Source of the DNA: Micromonospora eburnea
Lineage (GTDB): Bacteria > Actinomycetota > Actinomycetes > Mycobacteriales > Micromonosporaceae
DNA length: 64,000 bases
Reading direction: 5' to 3'
Assembly (NCBI RefSeq): GCF_900090225.1
Contig: NZ_FMHY01000002.1
Span: 3,286,001-3,350,000 of the forward strand
Position 1 is the stretch's first letter, and each line of letters begins with the position of its first letter. The position numbers were made by a program, and so were the translations under genes. The notes beneath the pieces are model-generated. The model was not told the origin of the DNA, searched no databases, and saw only the letters and a list, made by a program, of their open reading frames with translations. This document shows positions 35,563 through 42,695 of this stretch, in pieces.

Positions 35563-36782
35563 CACTCCTCCTCCAGCAGCCGGGCCAGGTCGGGAGCGAG
35601 GAACACGCCGTCCGGGTCGAGACGCCGCCGTACCGTCTGGAAGTCGTCCCAGCGGGGATAGAGCGGTCGCAGCTCCCGGGCGGTCAGCCAGTGCTTCTTG
35701 CCCCAGTGCGGGCGGCCGCCGTACTGCCGGAAGACCGACTCCATGTCCCGGAAGTACTCCTCGAAGGGCAGGCCGGTGTTCTGGAGGCAGGCGATGGTGA
35801 TGGTCGGGCGGCCGTAGGCGTTGCTCAACCAGATGTCGTCGGCGGCGATGCTCCGTACCAGCACCCGCCAGCCGGCGACCCGGCGGTGCCGCTCCTTGAC
35901 CCGGCGGCGCACCTCCGCGAAGCAGGCCGAGAACGCCGCGGTCGGGAGCATGTACTCGATCTCCTCGAAGCGCAGTTGGCGGGCCTGCGGAATGGTCCGG
36001 TGGGTGGGGCCGACCTCGATCTCCCGCGGCGCCTCCCACGGTGTCGATCCGGGCACCCGGCGTGCGGCCCAGGCCCGCTCGTCCGGCACCTCGTCGGTGC
36101 GGTTCAGGGTCCGGATCTGGGCCAGGTCGCTGCGTGGATACCAGTAGAAGTCCACGTTGCGGTTGGTGTGCTGCAGCTCGGCCAGGTGGTCCAGGGTCCA
36201 GTCGACGTGCGCGCACCACGCCCGGCGGTGCAACTCGAAGCGGGGCTGCACGTCGAGGGTGACCCGGGTGACCACGCCGAGCGCGCCGAGCGAGAGCCGC
36301 GCCGCGGGCAGCAGCTCCGCGTTCCGTTCGGCCGAGATGTCCAGCACCTCGCCGGTGCCGGTGACCAGCCGTACGCCGGCGACCTGGGTGGACAGGTTGC
36401 CGAAACCGAGCCCGGTGCCGTGGGTGCCGGTGGCGGTGGCGCCGGCGATTGACTGGTAGTCGACGTCGCCGAGGTTCTCCATGGCCAGTCCCGCGTCGTG
36501 CAGGCCCTCGCCCAGCGCCGCCAGCTTGGTGCCCGCCCAGGCCGTGGCGCGGTCCCCGTCGTCGGCGATCAAGCCGGCCATCCGGTCGAGGCTGAGCAGC
36601 ATCCCGCCGGTGCGGACCAGCGGGCTCGACGAGTGGCCCGAGCCGACCGGGCGGATCGTGGTGCCGGACTCCCGTGCGCGTCGGATCAGCCGGCGCACCT
36701 CGTCCTCGTCGTCCGGCTCGGCGTGTTCCGCCGGGGTGAAGGACAGGCTCCCGGACCAGTTGACGAACCGTTTCGCCACCAC
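35562..36782 (-). CDS. FAD-linked sugar-1,4-lactone oxidase (gulonolactone/arabinonolactone oxidase family)
   Basis: 406 residues from GTG 36782 (GTG 36779 is equally possible), preceded by AGAGGGGG. The FAD-binding PCMH domain has RPVGSGHSSSPLVRTGGMLLSL and ENLGDVDYQSIAGATATGTHGTG. The ALO domain follows, with YPRSDLAQIR and the C-terminal GRPHWGKKHW, which holds the His-Trp-Gly-Lys stretch seen near the flavin in aldonolactone oxidases. Predicted reaction: oxidation of a sugar lactone with electron transfer to oxygen or another acceptor. Coupled to the ASRT-like gene. Confidence 0.9.
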   Translation of the reverse strand: MVAKRFVNWSGSLSFTPAEHAEPDDEDEVRRLIRRARESGTTIRPVGSGHSSSPLVRTGGMLLSLDRMAGLIADDGDRATAWAGTKLAALGEGLHDAGLAMENLGDVDYQSIAGATATGTHGTGLGFGNLSTQVAGVRLVTGTGEVLDISAERNAELLPAARLSLGALGVVTRVTLDVQPRFELHRRAWCAHVDWTLDHLAELQHTNRNVDFYWYPRSDLAQIRTLNRTDEVPDERAWAARRVPGSTPWEAPREIEVGPTHRTIPQARQLRFEEIEYMLPTAAFSACFAEVRRRVKERHRRVAGWRVLVRSIAADDIWLSNAYGRPTITIACLQNTGLPFEEYFRDMESVFRQYGGRPHWGKKHWLTARELRPLYPRWDDFQTVRRRLDPDGVFLAPDLARLLEEE

Positions 36783-36870
36783 GCCCCCTCTTTGCCCCGG
36801 ATCCGGCTGACTACCCGCCGCCGTGCCGGGTACTCGCCGGTCCCGGGCGACGCCGGCCAGGAGGAATCGC

Positions 36871-36945
36871 ATGCCCGCCTTCGGGTTCCACGCCTCGCAC
36901 GAGCAGTTCCCACCGAGCCTCCGAGTCCTGCCGGCGCTGGCATGA
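36871..36945 (+). pseudogene. N-terminal remnant of a luciferase-like oxidoreductase, now a 24-codon leader
   Basis: From a strongly supported start (AGGAGGA at 36859-36865, 5 bases before ATG 36871), the frame reads MPAFGFHASHEQFPPS, which matches from memory the beginning of a family of luciferase-like (LLM, TIGR03885-type) flavin oxidoreductases. It then diverges and stops after 24 codons. The TGA overlaps the ATG of the GH15 gene as ATGA. I infer an in-place deletion of the rest of the oxidoreductase gene that left its ribosome site and first codons driving GH15 translation. Confidence 0.6.
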
Positions 36946-38768
36946 CCGTCCCGCCCATCGACTCGTACGCCTTCCTCTCCGACACGCACACGACCGCGCT
37001 GGTCGGTCCGGACGGCGCGGTCGAGTGGTTCTGCGTGCCGCACGCCGAGGGCGACGCGGTGTGTGCGCGCCTGCTCGACCGGCGTGTGGGTGGTTCCTTC
37101 GCGCTCTCCGTCGCCGGCTGCCCGGAGCCGGTACGCCGCTACCTGCCCGACACGCTGGTGGTGGAGAGCCGGTACCCGGCGGCCACCGGCACGGCCGTCG
37201 GGCAGGACTTCCTCGCGATCCGGCCCGGCGCCCCGGACCGGCCGATCCACGCCGAGAAGCTGCTGGTCCGGCGGGTGACGGCCGAGCGCGGCACGGTACG
37301 GCTGGCGATCCGGCTGCGACCGCGACCCGGCTACGGTGCGGCCGCCGCCGAGTGGGCGGCCGCCGATGGCCGGTGGCAGGCGCGGGGCGTCCCGCTCGAC
37401 GTGCGGGCCACCCTGCCCCTCGCCGCCGACGGCGGCAGCCTGTGCGGCGAGATCGAGCTGCCCGAGGGGGCGACGGCCACCGTGTTGATCGGCTACGGCG
37501 AGCGGTCCGGCCCGGCCGCGCCGCAGGAGCTGCTCGACCGGACCTGCCGCACCTGGCGGGACTGGTCGGCGCGCAGCGACTACGCCGGCTTCGGCGCCGA
37601 CGTGGTGCGGCACAGCGCGCTGGTGCTGCGCGGCCTGTCCTTCGACGAGACCGGCGCGCTGCTCGCCGCGCCGACCACCTCGCTGCCCGAGGAGATCGGC
37701 GGGGTACGCAACTGGGACTACCGGTTCACCTGGCACCGTGACGCCGCGCTGCTGCTGCTCGCGCTGTTCCGGCTCGGTCACGCCGAGGAGGGGCGGCGCT
37801 ACCTCCGCTTCCTGCTCGACGTCTGCTCCGGACCGGGGGACACCCTGGCGCCGCTGGTCGGCATCAGGGGCGTGACGACCGACGAGCAGGCGCTGCCGCA
37901 CCTGTCCGGGTACGCCGGCTCAACGCCCGTGCGGATCGGCAACGGGGCCGTCGGGCAGGTGCAGTTCGACACGTACGGGCACGTCCTCGACGCCGCGTTG
38001 GCGTACCAGCAGCTCACCGGCGAGCTGACCGCCGAGCAGTGGCGGCTGCTGCGCCGCCACGTCGACGTCATGGCGCAGCGGTGGCGGGAGCCGGACCACG
38101 GCATCTGGGAGATCCGGGGGCCGCGCCGGCACTACGTCAACTCCAAGGTGATGACCTGGGTCTGCCTCGACCGGGGCATCCGCCTCGCGGACCTCGCCGG
38201 CGACCACGACGCGCCGGTACGGCGGTGGCGGGCGGAACGCGACGCGCTGCACGCCGAGGTCTGTGACCGCGGCTACGACCGTGAGCTGGGCAGCTTCGTC
38301 ATGGCGTACGGGTCGCGCGAGGTGGACGCCGGGCTGCTGCGCATCCCGGTGGTCGGCTTCCTGCCCGGCGACGACCCCCGGGTGGCCGGCACGGTCGACC
38401 GGATCCGCGAGCGCCTCACCATCGGGCCCGTCCTGCTCCGCCGGTACGCGGTGGGCGACGGGCTGCCGGGTGAGGAGGGCGCCTTCCTGCTCTGCTGCTT
38501 CGAGCTGGTCTCGGCGCTGGTGCTCGCCGGCCGGCGGGACGACGCCCGTGGGGTCTTCGACCAGCTCTGCGGCTACGCCGGCCCGCTCGGCCTCTACGCC
38601 GAGCAACTCGCCGCCGACGGCACGGCGCTCGGCAACTACCCGCAGGCGTTCACCCACCTCGCGCTGATCGAGGCGGCCCTCAACCTCGACGGCGCGGCCG
38701 ACCGGGACGCCCTGCACAGCTGGGCCGAGCGACACCCGATCCGGCCCGAACCGAGACGCGGCCCGTAG
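36942..38768 (+). CDS. GH15 family glucoamylase-like glycoside hydrolase
   Basis: 608 residues, cytoplasmic (no signal peptide). The N-terminal super-beta-sandwich (DSYAFLSDTHTTALVGPDGAVEWFCVPHAEGDAVCARLL) is followed by an (alpha/alpha)6 barrel with NWDYRFTWHRDAALLLLAL, PDHGIWEIRG (general-acid Glu region) and the C-terminal GNYPQAFTHLALIEAAL typical of trehalase or glucoamylase-like bacterial GH15 proteins. Predicted to hydrolyse alpha-glucosides such as trehalose or maltooligosaccharides. It is translated from an ATG overlapping the stop of the remnant leader. Divergent from the lactone oxidase. Confidence 0.9.
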   Translation: MTVPPIDSYAFLSDTHTTALVGPDGAVEWFCVPHAEGDAVCARLLDRRVGGSFALSVAGCPEPVRRYLPDTLVVESRYPAATGTAVGQDFLAIRPGAPDRPIHAEKLLVRRVTAERGTVRLAIRLRPRPGYGAAAAEWAAADGRWQARGVPLDVRATLPLAADGGSLCGEIELPEGATATVLIGYGERSGPAAPQELLDRTCRTWRDWSARSDYAGFGADVVRHSALVLRGLSFDETGALLAAPTTSLPEEIGGVRNWDYRFTWHRDAALLLLALFRLGHAEEGRRYLRFLLDVCSGPGDTLAPLVGIRGVTTDEQALPHLSGYAGSTPVRIGNGAVGQVQFDTYGHVLDAALAYQQLTGELTAEQWRLLRRHVDVMAQRWREPDHGIWEIRGPRRHYVNSKVMTWVCLDRGIRLADLAGDHDAPVRRWRAERDALHAEVCDRGYDRELGSFVMAYGSREVDAGLLRIPVVGFLPGDDPRVAGTVDRIRERLTIGPVLLRRYAVGDGLPGEEGAFLLCCFELVSALVLAGRRDDARGVFDQLCGYAGPLGLYAEQLAADGTALGNYPQAFTHLALIEAALNLDGAADRDALHSWAERHPIRPEPRRGP

Positions 38769-38900
38769 GAACCGTACCGGCCGGCCGCGATTCCCTCGGC
38801 CTCGCTGCTCACCGATCGCCGACGCGCCGGGCTCCTGCTGCCCCACCATCCCGGACTTCCATGATGATCTGGTCCGTGATCGGTCCGGCGGGGGCCGGGA

Positions 38901-38925
38901 TTGACTCTCTCTCTGGGGGAGGGTC
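38901..38925 (+). promoter_or_regulatory. MerR-type promoter/operator candidate
   Basis: TTGACT at 38901-38906 begins an imperfect dyad (GACTCTCTCTCT against GGGGGAGGGTC, 38903-38925). A 19-base spacer then leads to a weak GAGGCT -10. A dyad lying between promoter boxes with a long spacer is the standard arrangement for MerR-regulated promoters. Confidence 0.5.
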
Positions 38926-38944
38926 GAGGCTGTTGGAGGCATGG

Positions 38945-39802
38945 GTGACGGGGTTGATGCCGATCGGAGTGTTCGCGCGAGCGACCCGGTTGTCCGTTCG
39001 AGTGCTGCGTAACTACGACCGGCTGGGTCTGCTCGTCCCGGCGTGGGTCGATCCGGGTACCGGCTACCGCCGGTACGGCGTCGATCAGTTCGCCCGGGCG
39101 GGGCTGATCCGGCGGCTACGAGAGTTGGAGGTGCCGTTGCCCGAGATCGCCGAGATCCTGGCGGCCGACACCCCGCAGCAGGCACGCCTCGTCATCGAGC
39201 GGCACCGGGAACGCGTGGCCGTGCGGGCGGCCCGGCTAAACGAGATCGCCGGGCGGTTGGGGGCCGTGCTGGCCGAGCCGGAGCGCGTGCCGGGCTGGCT
39301 GCACGTGTACGAACGATGGCGCCCCGCCCAGCCCACCGCCCGCATGCTGGTGCGTACCCCGCTGAGCGGGCTGGCCGAGGCGCTGGGGCCCGGGTTCACG
39401 CGGCTGTTTGCCGGCCTCGCCGAGCAGGGGATCGCCCCGGCCGGCCCGGTCGGGACCCGCTACCTCGGCGACGACCTCGACGCGGCGGAGTTGACGGTGG
39501 AGCTGTTCGTGCCGGTGGGGCGCCCGCCCCGGCCGACCGCGACGATCGCGGCCGGGGAACTGACGGGCTGTCTGCTCGCCGCGACCGTCCACGAGGGCGG
39601 CTACGACGACATCGAGACCGCGTACCGGTCGCTGGGGCGCTGGATCGCCGAGCAGGACCGGGTGCTGGCGGGCCCGGCCGAGGAGTGCTACCTCGTCCCG
39701 CCCGCGCCCGGCGTGCCCACGGCGGCGCTCCGTACGGAGGTCGCCTGGCCGGTCCGAGCCCCGTCCAACCCGACCCGACCAGCAGATCAGGACACCGAAT
39801 GA
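38945..39802 (+). CDS. MerR-family regulator with C-terminal GyrI-like effector domain
   Basis: 285 residues from GTG 38945, with GGAGG 5 bases upstream; ATG 38957 is an alternative. The MerR helix-turn-helix is IGVFARATRLSVRVLRNYDRLGLLVPAWVDPGTGYRRYG. A helical linker follows, then a C-terminal domain (about 135-270) with GRPPRPTATIAAGELTGCLLAATVHEGGYDDIETAYRSLGRWI, typical of GyrI/BmrR-type ligand-binding domains. It probably senses a small hydrophobic or cationic ligand and controls its own operon. The stop overlaps the BtrH-like start by 4 bases. Confidence 0.9.
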   Translation: MTGLMPIGVFARATRLSVRVLRNYDRLGLLVPAWVDPGTGYRRYGVDQFARAGLIRRLRELEVPLPEIAEILAADTPQQARLVIERHRERVAVRAARLNEIAGRLGAVLAEPERVPGWLHVYERWRPAQPTARMLVRTPLSGLAEALGPGFTRLFAGLAEQGIAPAGPVGTRYLGDDLDAAELTVELFVPVGRPPRPTATIAAGELTGCLLAATVHEGGYDDIETAYRSLGRWIAEQDRVLAGPAEECYLVPPAPGVPTAALRTEVAWPVRAPSNPTRPADQDTE

Positions 39803-40788
39803 TCATCGACAATGTGGCGTTCCCCGCCGGCCAGCACTGCGAGACCACCGCACTCGGCGCGCTGTTGCGCCACGAGGGTCTCGACCTGTCCGAGCCCATG
39901 CTGTTCGGCCTCGGCGAAGGTCTGGGCTTCGTCTACTGGGACGCCAAGAGTATGGATTTTCCGTTCCTCGGCGGCCGATCCAAGCCGACCATGATCACCC
40001 GGACCGTGGCCGACCGGCTGGGTCTGACGCTGCACATCCAGGAGACCGCCTCGCCCCGGAAGGCCTGGCAGAACGTTGTTGCCGCCCTCACCGCCGGACG
40101 CCCGGTCGGCCTGCAACTCGACTCCTACCACCTGGACTACTTCACCACGAAGGTCCACTTCGGGGCCCATTTCGTGGCGATGCGCGGCTACGACGACACC
40201 CACGCCTACCTGATCGACACCGCCCAGCAGGGCGGCGCCGTGACGACCACGCGGACGAGCCTGGAACGGGCCCGCGACGAACGCGGGCCGATGACCGCCC
40301 GCAACCTTTCGTACACCATCGCCGGCCCCGCCGGTCGTCCCGATCTGGGCGACGCCATTCGGGCGGCCGTGCGCGGCAACGCACACACCTTCCTCAACCC
40401 ACCCATCGCCAACCTCGGCCACCGCGGCATCGCCAAGGCGGCCCGACAGGTGGCGCGCTGGCTCGACCGCTCTAGTGACCCGTCCCGCGACCTCCCCCGG
40501 GCGGCGGCGCTGATGGAAGGCGGCGGGACCGGCGGCGCCCTGTTCCGCAACATGTACCGCGACTTCCTCGCCGAATCCGCGGCGATCGTCGACGACGATA
40601 ACCTCCGCCTCGGTCAGCGGCTCTACGCCGAGATCGCCCCGTTGTGGAGCGAGGTCTCCCAGCACCTCACGGCCGCCGGAGAAACCGGCGAACCAGAGCA
40701 CCTGAACCGCGCCGCGGCGATCTTCACCGAACTCGCGGGCCGGGAACAGCACGCCATGCGGATCCTGGCCGCCGTACCCGCCGACTGA
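39799..40788 (+). CDS. BtrH N-terminal-domain / DUF4872 protein
   Basis: 329 residues, starting at the ATGA overlap with the MerR gene. The N-terminal half resembles the cysteine-dependent BtrH fold: QHCETTALGALLRHEGLDLSE with Cys14, and FGAHFVAMRGYDDTHAYLIDT with the His and Asp expected for a Cys-His-Asp triad. The C-terminal DUF4872 part is helical (LFRNMYRDFLAESAAI). BtrH transfers an acyl-carrier-bound side chain onto an aminoglycoside in butirosin synthesis. No carrier protein or antibiotic cluster is near, so the substrate here is unknown. Confidence 0.82.
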   Translation: MIIDNVAFPAGQHCETTALGALLRHEGLDLSEPMLFGLGEGLGFVYWDAKSMDFPFLGGRSKPTMITRTVADRLGLTLHIQETASPRKAWQNVVAALTAGRPVGLQLDSYHLDYFTTKVHFGAHFVAMRGYDDTHAYLIDTAQQGGAVTTTRTSLERARDERGPMTARNLSYTIAGPAGRPDLGDAIRAAVRGNAHTFLNPPIANLGHRGIAKAARQVARWLDRSSDPSRDLPRAAALMEGGGTGGALFRNMYRDFLAESAAIVDDDNLRLGQRLYAEIAPLWSEVSQHLTAAGETGEPEHLNRAAAIFTELAGREQHAMRILAAVPAD

Positions 40789-40882
40789 CCCACCATCGAT
40801 TTCTCTACCCGCCCTGCGACCTTGACAAGTCTCTATAGACTCCGGCCTTGGATTGTGGCGTCCTGGGGGGAGTTGCAAAACG

Positions 40883-41842
40883 GTGAGGTTGGCCGCGGGC
40901 GTCGTGCTGCTGGCCTGTCTGGTCGCGTGCCAGCCAACTCCTGGCCGTACGACCTCCGACGGGTCGGACCCGATCATCACGACCAAGTCTTCACCGACAT
41001 CGATCGCGCTACCGGCCGAGACCTTCGACCTGGCCTGGCGTCAGCTCGACCATCACCTCAGCCAGGATGGGCGATTCGAAGCCAGGCATGTCGATGAATG
41101 GGTGGTGGTCACCCGGGACGGCGGGGAGTTCGGCCGGTTCGGCACCGCTGCTGAGAGGGTCCTCGGCATGGACTTCTCGCCGGACGGGCATTACCTCGCC
41201 GTCGCGCATCCCGACACGGTGATCATCTATGACCTGCGGACCAAGCAGCCGAAGGCGCTGTTCACCCCGCCCGTGGAGAGCATCCGTTTCTCGGCGGACA
41301 GCGCCTACCTAATCGGCCGAGAGGATTACCAGAAGGTCCGTAACGGTCGCTTCGTTGTGATCGACATGGCGACGGGGACGTGGGTGACCTCACCGGTGCC
41401 GCCGGAGATCGAGGTGTCCAACGATCCAGGTGCCTATTGGTACTCGGGATCGTTCGCCGTTTTCGACCACGGCAGACAGGTCGTGGCCGCGGGCAGCGAC
41501 GGATTCCTGCACTGGGCGGTGGAGAGTCAGAAGTTCACCTGGGTGCCGTGCGGCTGCGGAGCGGACACGGGCGCGGTGAACCGCGCCGGAAGCCTGGTGG
41601 CCCTGGTGATTCCCGACAACAGGCTGTCGCTGTGGAACGTGGCCGGCCGACGTGAGCAGCGGGTCTGGACGCTGCCGGAGCGACCGCCGCTGAACGGGGA
41701 CTATCAACTGCGGTATTTCGGTGTGGAGCCGCACTTCACGGAGGACGGGAAATGGCTGCTTCTCGACGGCGGCGAGGGCGGGCAGGTCTGGTCGATACCC
41801 GACGGGGTCAGAGTGACGATGCTGCCACGCGGCAAGAGGTGA
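40883..41842 (+). CDS. Lipoprotein with WD40-like propeller repeats
   Basis: 319 residues from GTG 40883 (GTG 40853 is in frame, without a site). The lipobox LVAC puts the lipidated Cys at residue 16, after a short hydrophobic signal. The mature part carries degenerate propeller blades (RVLGMDFSPDGHYLAVAHPDTVIIYDL, VESIRFSADSAYLIG, GVEPHFTEDGKWLLLDGG). Probably an outer-surface scaffold or sensor. Its last codon overlaps the following membrane protein start as GTGA. Confidence 0.8.
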   Translation: MRLAAGVVLLACLVACQPTPGRTTSDGSDPIITTKSSPTSIALPAETFDLAWRQLDHHLSQDGRFEARHVDEWVVVTRDGGEFGRFGTAAERVLGMDFSPDGHYLAVAHPDTVIIYDLRTKQPKALFTPPVESIRFSADSAYLIGREDYQKVRNGRFVVIDMATGTWVTSPVPPEIEVSNDPGAYWYSGSFAVFDHGRQVVAAGSDGFLHWAVESQKFTWVPCGCGADTGAVNRAGSLVALVIPDNRLSLWNVAGRREQRVWTLPERPPLNGDYQLRYFGVEPHFTEDGKWLLLDGGEGGQVWSIPDGVRVTMLPRGKR

Positions 41843-42645
41843 GGCCGACGCGGCGCGCGTTGCGGTCCATCCACAAGGGATGGTGGTTCGTGGTCGGCGG
41901 GGTGGTCACGGCGGTCATCGGAGCCGCGGCGAGCATCTATGTGCCGAAGTGGCTCGACCCGCCGGACGAGCGGCCGATCGCGATCAACGTGGTGAGCAAC
42001 CCGGCCACCGTGCCGGCCTGGGGGAACGACGTCTTCTCGTTCGTCATGCCGGCCGGTGCCCGTCCAGCCACACCCCCTCCGATCGACTGCGCCTCGGTGG
42101 TGGACTGGGCGCACGCCAACGGCGGGGTGGACCAGGATGCCACCCGGGTACGCCTGGTGGTGCAGGGCGTATCCGACAAGGGTGTGCTCATCGAGGGAAT
42201 GCGAGCGCGGACCATCAGGCATTCGGCGAGGCCCGCCCCGGGCGGCATCTCACTGACCTGTGGCGGTGGGCAGGGCACCGTCACGCCACGGCAGGTCGCC
42301 ATGGACCTGGACAAAGACCACCCGTCAGCCGAGTACGCCGTCAAGGTGGACGGCCGGCTGCCGCTGTTCGGTGTCACCCTCCAACGAGGAGAAACCGAGG
42401 TCTTCGAGCTGACCGCCACCACGAAAGGCACGGTGGAGTGGGTCATCGAGCTCAACCTGGTCGTCGGCGGCGAGCCGCAGAGCGTCGAGGTGACCAACCA
42501 TGGCCGCGCCTTCCGGACGACCGGCTTCATCGGCCCGCGCGGTTATCGGGTCGAGGCCGGGACGGAGCACTGGGTGGAGTGCGCCGGAACTCCACCGGCC
42601 TGCGGCACCACGCCGGTATCGCCGGTCGAACTGCGCTACTCCTGA
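41839..42645 (+). CDS. Membrane-anchored extracellular protein of unknown function
   Basis: 268 residues from GTG 41839, which overlaps the upstream stop by 4 bases. One N-terminal transmembrane helix (WWFVVGGVVTAVIGAAASIYV) follows a basic start, so the rest faces outside. The outer part is beta-rich, with two late Cys residues (VECAGTPPACG) that could pair. I do not recognise a family. Coupling with the propeller lipoprotein suggests a joint surface function. Confidence 0.75.
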   Translation: MRPTRRALRSIHKGWWFVVGGVVTAVIGAAASIYVPKWLDPPDERPIAINVVSNPATVPAWGNDVFSFVMPAGARPATPPPIDCASVVDWAHANGGVDQDATRVRLVVQGVSDKGVLIEGMRARTIRHSARPAPGGISLTCGGGQGTVTPRQVAMDLDKDHPSAEYAVKVDGRLPLFGVTLQRGETEVFELTATTKGTVEWVIELNLVVGGEPQSVEVTNHGRAFRTTGFIGPRGYRVEAGTEHWVECAGTPPACGTTPVSPVELRYS

Positions 42646-42654
42646 CCCGCCGAT

Positions 42655-42687
42655 GGCGGCCACCGCCAGTGCGGAACGGTGGCCGCC
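42655..42687. terminator. Bidirectional stem-loop terminator
   Basis: GGCGGCCACCG (42655-42665) and CGGTGGCCGCC (42677-42687) form a perfect 11-base stem with an 11-base loop. It lies between two convergent genes, just after the plus-strand stop and before the xylanase stop. Confidence 0.75.
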
Positions 42688-42695
42688 GCCGGGCG

